A stretch of 64,000 bases of DNA. Source: JAZRWQ01 sp045541395 (GTDB lineage: Bacteria > Bacillota > Clostridia > Oscillospirales > UMGS1783). Under the pieces are notes generated by a model. The model was not told where the DNA came from and did no database searches. It was given only the letters and a program-made list of their open reading frames with translations. The position numbers and the translations under genes were made by a program. Below are positions 31,405 to 39,507 of this stretch, one piece after another (the stretch's first letter is position 1; every line of letters begins with the position of its first letter). The stretch spans positions 24,420-88,419 of the forward strand of contig JAZQIZ010000024.1 of assembly GCA_045541395.1 (NCBI GenBank), given 5' to 3'.

Positions 31405-32673
31405 ATGAAAATTTTTGCGTTAGTTCTGTTTCTGCTTACCTATGTTTGTCTTATTGCTTTTTCTAAGTATAGGCCTTACATAGCGCTGGCTTCTGCACTT
31501 ATTTACGTTGTTTCCGGAATAATGCCATTAAACGGTGTGGGAGCAGCGGTAAACTGGAACGTTCTTATGATGCTGGCCGGTACAATGGGTACAGTTTCTT
31601 TGTTTATTGAATCAAAAATGCCTAATAAAATGGCTGATATTCTTTTAAAGAAAACCCCCAACGTTATGTGGGTGGCAGTGGCAATGTCCCTTTTTGCGGG
31701 AATAGTTTCCGCTTTTGTGGATAACGTTGCAACCGTGCTTATGATTGCCCCGGTAGGCCTTGCAATAGCAAAGAAACTAAATATTTCTCCCGTTGTTATG
31801 CTTATTTGCATTTCCGTGTCTTCCAACCTTCAAGGCGCTGCAACCTTGGTTGGTGATACGACCTCTATCCTTCTTGGCGGCTACGCGGATATGGACTTTA
31901 TAGATTTCCTGTTTATGGACGGTAAGTTTTCGATTTTCTGGGCTGTAGAGCTTGGTGCGCTGGCAACCGTTCCGGTTATTATGTATTATTTCAGAAAAGA
32001 TCGTCAGAAGGTAGAAGTAACCGAGGTTACTCCCGTTTCCGATTACTTCCCTTCTGTATTGCTTATACTTAACGTTGTATTTCTTATTGCCGCTTCCTTT
32101 ATTCCTAATAAACCCGAAATAACCAACGGTCTTATTTGCCTTGTGCTTTGCGCCGTAGGTCTTGTTCGTTCTTATATTAAAAATAAGAACTTCGGAACCG
32201 TAAAGAAAGCCCTTAAGGATATTGACTACGAAACCCTGCTTTTACTTGCCGGTTTGTTTATTGTGATCCAGGGCATAACCGAAGCAGGCATTATAACCGA
32301 TATAAGCAATCTTTTTGTTAAGTTCGGCGGTGATAATCTGTTCCTTATGTATTCACTTATTGTATTCGGTTCGGTTATTTTCTCCGCATTTATTGATAAT
32401 ATCCCTTACGTTGCAACAATGCTTCCCGTTGTTACAGGCATTGCCGCAATTATGAAGTGTGATCCTACCGTTCTTTACTTTGGCCTTTTAACCGGCGCAA
32501 CCTTAGGCGGTAACCTTACTCCCATTGGCGCTTCTGCAAATATTGCAACCATAGGCATTTTAAGAAAGAACGGTTATGAGGTCAAAACCTCCGACTTTAT
32601 GAAAATAGGTATTCCATTCACTTTAGTTGCCGTACTGACAGGCTATTTGTTCTGTTGGTTCGTCTGGGCATAA
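31405..32673 (+). CDS. ArsB/NhaD/SLC13-type permease under Mn2+ riboswitch control
   Basis: A 422-residue membrane protein with 11-12 helices in two inverted halves. Each half has a signature loop: SAFVDNVATVLMIAP with SSNLQGAATLVGD in the first, and SAFIDNIPYVATMLP with GATLGGNLTPIGASAN in the second. These are hallmarks of the ion-transporter superfamily that includes ArsB, NhaD and citrate transporters. AGGAG lies before ATG. The upstream yybP-ykoY riboswitch implies expression when Mn2+ is high, so the likely job is Mn2+ efflux or relief of Mn2+ stress (inference). A HAD phosphatase gene follows 2 bp later. Confidence 0.88.
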   Translation: MKIFALVLFLLTYVCLIAFSKYRPYIALASALIYVVSGIMPLNGVGAAVNWNVLMMLAGTMGTVSLFIESKMPNKMADILLKKTPNVMWVAVAMSLFAGIVSAFVDNVATVLMIAPVGLAIAKKLNISPVVMLICISVSSNLQGAATLVGDTTSILLGGYADMDFIDFLFMDGKFSIFWAVELGALATVPVIMYYFRKDRQKVEVTEVTPVSDYFPSVLLILNVVFLIAASFIPNKPEITNGLICLVLCAVGLVRSYIKNKNFGTVKKALKDIDYETLLLLAGLFIVIQGITEAGIITDISNLFVKFGGDNLFLMYSLIVFGSVIFSAFIDNIPYVATMLPVVTGIAAIMKCDPTVLYFGLLTGATLGGNLTPIGASANIATIGILRKNGYEVKTSDFMKIGIPFTLVAVLTGYLFCWFVWA

Positions 32674-32675
32674 TT

Positions 32676-33440
32676 ATGAAGAATTATCTTATCGATTTAG
32701 ACGGTACTGTCTATCGCGGTACCGAGCCTGTAGAGTATGCCAAAGAATTTATAAAATATCTTAAAGATAATAACCGTAAATTTCTTTTTGCAACTAATTG
32801 CCCTTTAAATTCCCTTGATAATCTTGCATTAAAGCTTCAGGGCATGGGTATAGATTGCCTGCCTTCCGATTTTATAAATTGTACTATGGCTACTGCCGAT
32901 TATTTAAATGAAAATTATAAGGGCAAAAAGGTATATGCGGTTGGATCAAATGCTTTAAAAGCGCTTCTTTTAAGCCACGGCATAACCCTTTGCGAAAATA
33001 ATGCCGACGTGGTGGTTATAGGCTATGATACTGAAGTTACCTATAATATGCTAAAGGAGGCATGCGTACAAATACTGGCGGGGGCTGCCTTTATTGCCAC
33101 TAACCTTGATAACACTATTCCTTATTTAAATACCTTTATTCCTCATACAGGTGCGAATGTTGCCTTTTTAGAATATGCAACCGGTAAAAAAGCAACCGTA
33201 ATAGGAAAGCCTTACGGGTATATGATAAATACCGCCTGTAAAATATTAAACTGTGAAAAGGAAAGCCTTTGCATAATAGGGGACAGGTTGGATACGGATA
33301 TTTCCTTCGGCGTTCAAAACAATATAGATAGTTATCTTGTTCTAACCGGTACAACCAAAAAATTTACTCCCGATATGTATCCTGTTCCTACTAAGGTATT
33401 CAATAACCTTTCAGAAATTATAGACTTTGAAAATGAATAA
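32676..33440 (+). CDS. HAD-IIA family hydrolase (NagD/AraL-like)
   Basis: A 254-residue haloacid dehalogenase phosphatase: nucleophile motif LIDLDGTVYRG at the very start, FATNCP as motif II and IIGDRLDTDISFG as motif III, with a type IIA cap between. It dephosphorylates a small phosphometabolite, identity unknown. The start is ATG 32676, 2 bp after the permease stop, so translation is coupled and the mRNA is also under the Mn2+ riboswitch. HAD enzymes need Mg2+ and can be affected by Mn2+, which may explain the pairing (inference). Confidence 0.85.
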   Translation: MKNYLIDLDGTVYRGTEPVEYAKEFIKYLKDNNRKFLFATNCPLNSLDNLALKLQGMGIDCLPSDFINCTMATADYLNENYKGKKVYAVGSNALKALLLSHGITLCENNADVVVIGYDTEVTYNMLKEACVQILAGAAFIATNLDNTIPYLNTFIPHTGANVAFLEYATGKKATVIGKPYGYMINTACKILNCEKESLCIIGDRLDTDISFGVQNNIDSYLVLTGTTKKFTPDMYPVPTKVFNNLSEIIDFENE

Positions 33441-33470
33441 AAAATTGCACCCTTTCGGGTGCAATTTTTT
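33439..33470. terminator. Bidirectional terminator between HAD and PHP genes
   Basis: A6-TTGCACCC, TTTC loop, GGGTGCAA-T6. Confidence 0.92.
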
Positions 33471-34824
33471 ATATTGTAACAAAGTATTTATTAAGTATAG
33501 CTTTGGATCGTTTGCTTATTGCTTCAAGCTCTTCCTTGGTGGTGTTGCCGTTTATGTAGCCTAACATAAGCTCTCCGTCAATACCGGCCTGCTGTTTTTG
33601 AAGGGGGAAATAGCTTTCCATAAGAAATGCGGCGTATTTCTGGAAACGGTATTCTCCAACAAGCCTGTACTCTTTGGAAATACTGTCGACCGCCACGCTG
33701 TAGCCGCCTTTAACAGCTTCAATAAGCTCCTTTCGGTTGTTTGCTTTAGCAAAAATAATTGTGGAGCAAATATCCTTATTTCGGTTATGCTCCAAAGAGC
33801 AGTGGCTGTCTGTGGAGCCTACTATAGGGTGAATTCTGCCCTGCCTGTATTCGTCGTAATACAAAGCTGCCTGCAAACCGTTCTGGTGGTAGTAGTTTTC
33901 GCCGCCAAGAACCTCAAAGGCATCAAAGGGGTGGTTTTTAAGCATATAACGGGTAAAGGGCTCGGATATCTGAAAAAGGCTCTTTATCCAGTAAGGGTGA
34001 GCAAATATCCCTAAACCATCAGCCCGGCGGATATTTTCAAAGGCCCATACTGCAAGGGCGTACCATCGGCTGTCAACGTTTTGAGGTATAGGTTGCAACT
34101 GCCTTTCCAGTTCATCAATTTCCTTATTGAAATCTTTAATATTTCTTACAGGCGGGGGAGTTACAGTATCATCAAAACGGCGCTTGTTTATATCGCCGTT
34201 GGTTTCAGTAAAGTTCTCTTTTATATCCAAAAGTCCGTTAACTGAAAACAGGCCTCCTGCGTTCACAATATGTACATCGGTATCTGGCAAATGAACCTCT
34301 TCGCCGGGCAGAATAGTTAAGGCTGTTTCAATATCCTTAAAGGCATTGATCGCCTCAAGTGAGGGGTAATACCTGTCGTGGTCGGTTACAACAATAAAAT
34401 CGTAGCCACGCTTTCGGTAATTTGCGCATACTACAGGAGGCGTCTCTTTTCCGTCTGAACGGCAGGTGTGAATATGCAGATCCCCCATATATGGCACTCT
34501 GCAGGCAAGGTCTTCCTCAAGAGCGAAAACAGCAAGCTGTGCCACGCGTTCATTTTCCTTATATATACGAACGTAATACTCGTTTTCTTCGGTTGCGGTA
34601 TAGGTGAATTTAATGGAGCTTTTTTCTGCCTTGCTGTTTATGGTGAAGCTGTTAAAGCTGTTGAAAGCCTGTTCCGGATCCCCTAAAGCAAGATTGTGAA
34701 TACTAACGCGGTAATCCCCCTCAAGACAGCCAGTGCAGTTTAAAGCTTTTACGGTTATTTCAACCTCCTTATTTACAGGGAATACCTTAGGAAAAATATC
34801 AAACTGATAAAGGTCATTATTCAT
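33469..34824 (-). CDS. PHP-domain metal-dependent hydrolase (CehA/McbA-like)
   Basis: A 451-residue protein. Residues 1-110 look like an immunoglobulin-like beta domain (VNKEVEITVKALNCTGCLEG). The PHP domain begins with G-D-L-H-I-H-T-C-R-S-D-G-K, continues with FIVVTDHDRYYPS, ILPGEEVHL and GIFAHPYW, and ends with VGSTDSHC; these provide the His/Asp/Glu cluster for a two- or three-metal centre. CehA/McbA-type members are phosphoesterases or carbamate hydrolases. No signal peptide. AGGAGGG precedes ATG. Substrate unknown. Confidence 0.85.
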   Translation of the reverse strand: MNNDLYQFDIFPKVFPVNKEVEITVKALNCTGCLEGDYRVSIHNLALGDPEQAFNSFNSFTINSKAEKSSIKFTYTATEENEYYVRIYKENERVAQLAVFALEEDLACRVPYMGDLHIHTCRSDGKETPPVVCANYRKRGYDFIVVTDHDRYYPSLEAINAFKDIETALTILPGEEVHLPDTDVHIVNAGGLFSVNGLLDIKENFTETNGDINKRRFDDTVTPPPVRNIKDFNKEIDELERQLQPIPQNVDSRWYALAVWAFENIRRADGLGIFAHPYWIKSLFQISEPFTRYMLKNHPFDAFEVLGGENYYHQNGLQAALYYDEYRQGRIHPIVGSTDSHCSLEHNRNKDICSTIIFAKANNRKELIEAVKGGYSVAVDSISKEYRLVGEYRFQKYAAFLMESYFPLQKQQAGIDGELMLGYINGNTTKEELEAISKRSKAILNKYFVTI

Positions 34825-34843
34825 AATTACCCTCCTTTTTTAC

Positions 34844-34872
34844 AGTATAGCACCGTGAAATATAAAATTCAA
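34844..34872 (-). promoter_or_regulatory. Promoter of the PHP gene
   Basis: On the minus strand TTGAAT (34872-34867), 17-bp spacer, TATACT (34849-34844). Confidence 0.7.
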
Positions 34873-34884
34873 GCTATAGTTATA

Positions 34885-34932
34885 TTGACAAAATAAGCCG
34901 GTTATGATAAACTTGTTGAAGTTTCAACAAGT
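34885..34932 (+). promoter_or_regulatory. Promoter plus 22-bp palindromic operator of the acyltransferase operon
   Basis: TTGACA (34885-34890), 17-bp spacer, TAAACT (34908-34913). A perfect palindrome ACTTGTTGAA-GT-TTCAACAAGT (34911-34932) overlaps the -10 end and start site, where a repressor would block transcription. The same half-sites flank the promoter at 1005-1033. Size and symmetry suit a TetR-type repressor, but none is encoded nearby. Confidence 0.65.
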
Positions 34933-34950
34933 AATTTAGCGAGGATACTA

Positions 34951-36261
34951 ATGTCTAAAACAAAAAAGCTATTGCGTTGGGTAAGGCTGGATAATGCCGC
35001 AAAGATTTACCCTGCTGCAAGAAGAAAAAACTGGAGCAATGTATTCAGGCAGTCGGTTACGCTTACAGATGAAATTGATTTGTCTGCTTTGCAAAACGCT
35101 CTTAAAATAACCGTAAAGCGCTTTCCGTCTATTGCTGCAAGGCTCAGAAAGGGCGTATTCTGGTATTATTTACAACAGGTTGCTTCTGCTCCCGAAATAA
35201 AAGAAGAGCAAAGCTATCCTCTTTGTTATATGAGTAAAGAAGAAATGAGAAAATGCGCTTTCAGAGTTATTGTATATAAAAACCGTATTGCGGTTGAATT
35301 TTTTCATTCACTTACAGACGGAACCGGCGCTCTTATTTTCCTTAAAAGCCTTACCGCCGAGTACCTTGAACAGAAATATAATATACAAATTCCTTGTGAG
35401 CAAGGGGTAATGGACCGAAAGCAAAGCCCCCGGGCCGAGGAACTGGAGGATTGCTTCCCTAAAAATGCAGGCCCGATCCCTGCCGGCCGTAGGGATACTG
35501 ATGCCTGGAATATGGGCGGCACCGGAAATTTAGGCGGTTTTTTGAATTTGACCTGTTTTAAACTTCCACTTAAAGAGGTTCTGGAAAAGGCCCACAGTTA
35601 TAACACTACCCTTACGGTGTTTCTCAGCGCGGTGATGATGAAAGCGCTTATAAATCTCCAGAATGAAAAGGTGCCCCGCAGAGAAAGGCAAAAAAGAATA
35701 AAGGTGCTTATTCCAATAAACCTGCGTCAGCTTTTTCCCAGCAATACCCTGCGTAATTTTGCAATGTATACTATTCCTGAGGTGGACCCGCGCTTGGGAG
35801 ATTTTACTTTAGAGGAAATATGCAAGATCATTTATCATAAAATGGGGTTGGAATTAACCCCGAAACATATGAGCTCGGTTATTGCAACCAACGTAAGCAA
35901 TGAGGCCAACCCAATAATCCGCCTTATCCCGCTCCCAATAAAGAATTTGGTTATGAAGGCTGTGTTTGATGCGGTAGGGGAGAGAAAATCCTGTCTTACC
36001 CTTTCAAATATGGGACGGATAGAGCTTCCAAAGGTTATGGCTGCCTATATTGAAAGATTTGATTTTATTTTAGGCGTACAATCTACTTCCCCGTATAACT
36101 GCGGCGTGCTGTCTTATAGGGATACGGTTTATATTAATTTTATCAGAAATATTCCTGAGCCTATGTTGGAACGCCATTTCTTTGCGGTTTTAAGAGATTT
36201 GGGTGTTCCTGCAACAGTAGAGAGCAATAGAAATGAAGAGGTGAAACAATGTACTGTGTAA
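34951..36261 (+). CDS. Condensation-like acyltransferase (alcohol acetyltransferase type)
   Basis: A 436-residue protein of the CoA-dependent acyltransferase/condensation fold. The active-site motif reads F-F-H-S-L-T-D-G, a variant of H-H-x-x-x-D-G with the second His kept. A second family landmark, NLRQLFPSNTLRNFAMYT, lies at about residue 250. Such proteins are often annotated as alcohol acetyltransferases. The reaction is acyl transfer from acyl-CoA to an alcohol or amine; the substrate is not known. It overlaps the next gene by 13 bp, a DUF6320 zinc-ribbon membrane protein, a recurrent partner in Clostridia as far as I recall. Confidence 0.78.
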   Translation: MSKTKKLLRWVRLDNAAKIYPAARRKNWSNVFRQSVTLTDEIDLSALQNALKITVKRFPSIAARLRKGVFWYYLQQVASAPEIKEEQSYPLCYMSKEEMRKCAFRVIVYKNRIAVEFFHSLTDGTGALIFLKSLTAEYLEQKYNIQIPCEQGVMDRKQSPRAEELEDCFPKNAGPIPAGRRDTDAWNMGGTGNLGGFLNLTCFKLPLKEVLEKAHSYNTTLTVFLSAVMMKALINLQNEKVPRRERQKRIKVLIPINLRQLFPSNTLRNFAMYTIPEVDPRLGDFTLEEICKIIYHKMGLELTPKHMSSVIATNVSNEANPIIRLIPLPIKNLVMKAVFDAVGERKSCLTLSNMGRIELPKVMAAYIERFDFILGVQSTSPYNCGVLSYRDTVYINFIRNIPEPMLERHFFAVLRDLGVPATVESNRNEEVKQCTV

Positions 36262-36941
36262 ATTGCGGCGTTAAGCTTGAAGATACGGAAAAGGTTTGCC
36301 CGTTGTGTAATACTGAGGTGTATCATCCTCATATTAAGCAGGGGAACGCTCCTTTAACCTACCCTAAAAATAAACTGCCCAAAATAAACTCAACTTCTAT
36401 GGCTTTTAACGGAATCCTGATATTCTTATTCTTTATTCCTATGCTTATAAGTCTTATTGCCGATATCCAGACCGACGGAAAGATAACCTGGTTCGGTTTT
36501 GCGGCAGGTGCTATGGTTTTATGTTATATTTTCTTTGCCCTGCCTCTCTGGTTTAAAAAACCCAATCCCGTAATATTCGTACCCTGTTCCTTTGGGGCGA
36601 TTGCAGCATATTTACTATATATAAACCTTGCAACGGGAGGGAATTGGTTTTTGAATTTTGCTCTGCCCGTAACAGGCGGTATATGCCTTATTGTGAGCAC
36701 CGTTATAACCTTGCTCCGATATCTGAAAAAAGGCAGACTTTATATCTGGGGCGGTGCGCTTATGGGCTTTGGCGCATTTATGATACTTGCCGAAATTTTG
36801 ATGGATAATTCATTCTCATTAAGTTTTGTCGGTTGGTCGGTTTACCCTTTGATCGTCTTTGTTCTTTTAGGCGCAGGGCTGATTTACCTTGCAATAAACA
36901 AAGCCGCAAGAGAAATAATGGAAAGAAAGCTTTTCTTTTGA
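36249..36941 (+). CDS. DUF6320-like zinc-ribbon membrane protein
   Basis: A 230-residue protein that starts with a zinc ribbon (MYCVNCGVKLEDTEKVCPLC) and continues with six hydrophobic segments from about residue 55. This layout fits DUF6320 proteins. The ATG lies 13 bp inside the end of the acyltransferase gene, with GAAGAGGTGAAAC as ribosome site, so the two are co-translated and probably work together at the membrane. Function is unknown. Confidence 0.72.
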   Translation: MYCVNCGVKLEDTEKVCPLCNTEVYHPHIKQGNAPLTYPKNKLPKINSTSMAFNGILIFLFFIPMLISLIADIQTDGKITWFGFAAGAMVLCYIFFALPLWFKKPNPVIFVPCSFGAIAAYLLYINLATGGNWFLNFALPVTGGICLIVSTVITLLRYLKKGRLYIWGGALMGFGAFMILAEILMDNSFSLSFVGWSVYPLIVFVLLGAGLIYLAINKAAREIMERKLFF

Positions 36942-36979
36942 AAAAAGGTGCGTAATCAATACGATTACGCACCTTTTTT
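36941..36979. terminator. Bidirectional terminator
   Basis: A6-GGTGCGTAATC, AATAC loop, GATTACGCACC-T7, between convergent genes. Confidence 0.92.
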
Positions 36980-37822
36980 TACTAAGGTTATATTTATATC
37001 GCCGGTTGTGGTTGTTAGTTCACATTTTCCTCCGTTGAGTGTCTGAGGAATTTCAATATCACCTGTATTTGTTTTTGTACTAAAAGTCTTTTCTGTAAGT
37101 AAACTGCCTGTAATATCACCGGTGTTGGTTTCTGTATATACTTCTTTTGCGTCACAAGCTTTAAAAATTACATCGCCGGTGGTTCTTACTATAGAAAATT
37201 TCTCATTGGCAATTACATTGTTTAAAGTTATATCTCCCGTGTTTCCTTCAGTGAACAGATTTTTGCAATCAGTGTTTTTTAAATTTAATTTCCCTGTAGA
37301 AACCTTTATTTTAATATTTTCACTGCATGTAATATCCTTTGCGTTAATATTACCTGTTGAAACCGAAATTTCAATATTTGCAGCATTAATTTTTTCTGCT
37401 GTAATGTCGCCTGTGCTTTCCCGAACAATTATATCCTCGAATTGAACGTCCGGTAAATAAACGGATATTTTGGGATAACCATAGTTTATAATGTTTATAT
37501 TCTCATACCACTTGCTTGAATTGCTTTTTTCAATCGTAAGTACGTTATCTGTTACTTTAACCGAATGCGTTGCTTTTTTGTCTTCTTCACAAATTACTTT
37601 ACATTTGCCGCTCTCGCAGGGAAGAATTTCAATATCTACCGTGTCTGTATTTATAAGTATATTTTCAAAATCTTCGGTTATTTCATAAGTATTAGTTTCA
37701 TATTCAGTGGTGTTTAGTTTTGTAAAATCCCATTCATTTACAGCCATAGTTACAGTGAAGATCAGCGTTCCGAGTAAAATGAGTACTGCAGCTGTTATTA
37801 TAGGTATAAATCTTCTGTTCAT
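36965..37822 (-). CDS. DUF4097-type beta-repeat surface protein
   Basis: A 285-residue protein with one N-terminal membrane helix (ITAAVLILLGTLIFTVTMAV) and an extracytoplasmic region with eight repeats of roughly 15-20 residues keyed on T-G-[DNK]-[ILV] (for example STGDITAEK, NTGDITLNN, TTGDINITL). This makes a parallel beta-helix as in DUF4097/DUF4098 adhesin-like proteins. It overlaps the preceding DUF1700 gene by 4 bp in a PadR-DUF1700-DUF4097 operon, a common Firmicutes cassette linked to envelope sensing. Confidence 0.85.
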   Translation of the reverse strand: MNRRFIPIITAAVLILLGTLIFTVTMAVNEWDFTKLNTTEYETNTYEITEDFENILINTDTVDIEILPCESGKCKVICEEDKKATHSVKVTDNVLTIEKSNSSKWYENINIINYGYPKISVYLPDVQFEDIIVRESTGDITAEKINAANIEISVSTGNINAKDITCSENIKIKVSTGKLNLKNTDCKNLFTEGNTGDITLNNVIANEKFSIVRTTGDVIFKACDAKEVYTETNTGDITGSLLTEKTFSTKTNTGDIEIPQTLNGGKCELTTTTGDINITLVKKGA

Positions 37823-38403
37823 TTAGCCTTTCCCTTCTTTCCTCTGAATATTATTCCGGTAAGAGTTACCGCTCCTTTGGTAACCGCCCTGCAACCATAA
37901 AACGCAAATATTGCAAGTCCGGCGCATATAATAGAAGCAGCTATTATTCCTGTACCGGGAGTTTGGCTGCCGGTAAAAATTAATATTACCCCATAAGCAA
38001 ATCCGCCGACCGCTCCGCATACAAAGGAAATAAAAACAGCCCAGAATGAAATTATTATAGCCCATAAAGAAACATAGAGTGATAATATAATTGCAAAAGC
38101 ACTTATAAGAAGTGATACCCAAATAGGGGAGCCAAGTACAAGAAATGCTGTTTCCCATGCATTAAGTCTTCTTTTGGGCTTTATTTTTTTCTTAACCTGT
38201 AGAGTAAATGGCAGTTCGGAAATAATTTGCTCTGTAATTTTATCTGTTTCGCCTACTGCCTTTACTGCTTCTTCCTCAGAAAGCCCTTCTTCAATACGGT
38301 CGTCAATCATTTCTAAGTAAAAACTTATCCGTTCTTTAATTTCTTCTGCAGGTAAAAATGAAAGCTTTTCATTTAATTCAAGAATAAATTCCGTTTTATT
38401 CAT
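37819..38403 (-). CDS. DUF1700 (HAAS-type) membrane protein
   Basis: About 194 residues. The cytoplasmic N-terminal domain (FLPAEEIKERISFYLEMIDD, then EEGLSEEEAVKAVG) is the hallmark of DUF1700/HAAS proteins; four hydrophobic helices follow. I prefer ATG 38403 because AGGAGG is then 9 bp upstream; ATG 38409 would leave only 3 bp. In such operons the HAAS domain is thought to interact with the PadR regulator or transduce a membrane signal. It overlaps both neighbours. Confidence 0.85.
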   Translation of the reverse strand: MNKTEFILELNEKLSFLPAEEIKERISFYLEMIDDRIEEGLSEEEAVKAVGETDKITEQIISELPFTLQVKKKIKPKRRLNAWETAFLVLGSPIWVSLLISAFAIILSLYVSLWAIIISFWAVFISFVCGAVGGFAYGVILIFTGSQTPGTGIIAASIICAGLAIFAFYGCRAVTKGAVTLTGIIFRGKKGKAK

Positions 38404-38716
38404 AGCCATTATCCTCCTTTGTTACAAATTTGTATATTTCAATTATTTCTTTCCATTCATTTTTATAATCTTCTAATCTCTTCAGTCCTTTATCGGTAAT
38501 ACGGTAGTATTTACGAAGCCTGCCTCCGTGCACTGCAGTTCGCACTGTAAGCATATCGGCCCCTTCCAGCCTTTTAAGAATGGTATAAAGGGTAGATTCG
38601 GAAAGCTCAATATAAGGCTTCATATCCTTTATTATTTTATACCCGTAGGAATCTTCATTTTTTATTGCAGCCAGTACACATATATCCAATACCCCTCGTT
38701 TCAGCTGAATATCCAT
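38396..38716 (-). CDS. PadR-family transcriptional regulator
   Basis: A 106-residue winged-helix protein with the PadR pattern: KRGVLDICVLAAIKNEDSYG, YTILKRLEGADML as recognition helix and a C-terminal RKYYRITDKGLKRL followed by a dimerisation helix. It heads the PadR-DUF1700-DUF4097 operon and overlaps the second gene. It probably represses its own promoter at 38741-38769. Confidence 0.92.
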   Translation of the reverse strand: MDIQLKRGVLDICVLAAIKNEDSYGYKIIKDMKPYIELSESTLYTILKRLEGADMLTVRTAVHGGRLRKYYRITDKGLKRLEDYKNEWKEIIEIYKFVTKEDNGYE

Positions 38717-38740
38717 ACAATACCTCCTTATGTGAAATAC

Positions 38741-38769
38741 ATCATATCACGAAGTATTCTATTTGTCAA
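38741..38769 (-). promoter_or_regulatory. Promoter of the PadR operon
   Basis: On the minus strand TTGACA (38769-38764), 17-bp spacer, TATGAT (38746-38741). AATAC (38736-38740) and GTATT (38754-38758) bracket the -10 region and may be PadR half-sites. Confidence 0.75.
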
Positions 38770-38779
38770 TATTAATGCA

Positions 38780-38816
38780 AAAAAGGGCATCTGTTAAATA
38801 CAGATGCCCTTTTCTT
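38780..38816 (-). terminator. Terminator of the SDR/racemase operon
   Basis: AAAAGGGCATCTGT / ACAGATGCCCTTTT with a 5-nt loop, T tail on the minus strand. Confidence 0.9.
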
Positions 38817-38823
38817 ATTTTAA

Positions 38824-39483
38824 TTATTTGTAAAGAACTTCTTTAACGTATTCAATGCCCAGTCTGGGAGAAGAAAGAACAGGCTTTTCAATATGGCCTA
38901 AAAGGGGAAGCAGAACGGTCATACTGCCTTGAGCAAGAACAACAACGTCGTTATCCTTAGCGGCGGCTTCAACTTCGCCTAAAACCATCTTGTTGTGGGT
39001 TTCCTTATCGCCTTTTTCAATAAGGATCATCATAGCGTCCTTAACAAGGTGCTTTTCAATAACAATTTCCTTGCCCATTTCCTTTGCCATATTTTCAATA
39101 AGACGGCAGGAAGGGCCAACGGTTGTAGCAACGGTTGCAACAACCGCAATTTTTTTGCCAAGCTCAACAGCCTTTCTTGCCATAGCCTCGTCAATTTTAA
39201 CAACGGGAACATCAACAAAGGGCTTAATAGCATCGGCAACCTCGCCAACGGAAGAGCACTGGTTCAGAATAAGGTCAACACCTAAAGACTGTGCCTGCTG
39301 ATAATAGTTATACATTCTGCGCTTAACACCGGTGGTAGGGCCGCCGTTTGCATTAACCTCACCAATAAGGCTGTCGTCAATGATCTGATGAACCTTAACT
39401 TCGGGCATAATTTCTGTGCAAAGAGCTTTCAGCTCTGCAGAAGAAACTGCGCTTGTCTGTACAATAGCTATAGATTTGCTCAT
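38824..39483 (-). CDS. Aspartate/glutamate racemase superfamily protein
   Basis: A 219-residue protein with the two half-site cysteines of the Asp/Glu/hydantoin racemase superfamily: one in ILNQCSSVGE and one in TVGPSCRLIE. Family members racemise or isomerise alpha-substituted acids, or act as decarboxylases, by two-base chemistry. ATG 39483 has GGAGGT 7 bp upstream; an in-frame TTG five codons earlier lies within that ribosome site. It is the last gene after two SDR genes and an AraC regulator, so its substrate is probably made or used by that pathway. Confidence 0.82.
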   Translation of the reverse strand: MSKSIAIVQTSAVSSAELKALCTEIMPEVKVHQIIDDSLIGEVNANGGPTTGVKRRMYNYYQQAQSLGVDLILNQCSSVGEVADAIKPFVDVPVVKIDEAMARKAVELGKKIAVVATVATTVGPSCRLIENMAKEMGKEIVIEKHLVKDAMMILIEKGDKETHNKMVLGEVEAAAKDNDVVVLAQGSMTVLLPLLGHIEKPVLSSPRLGIEYVKEVLYK

Positions 39484-39507
39484 AATATATACCTCCAATA
39501 TTAATTA

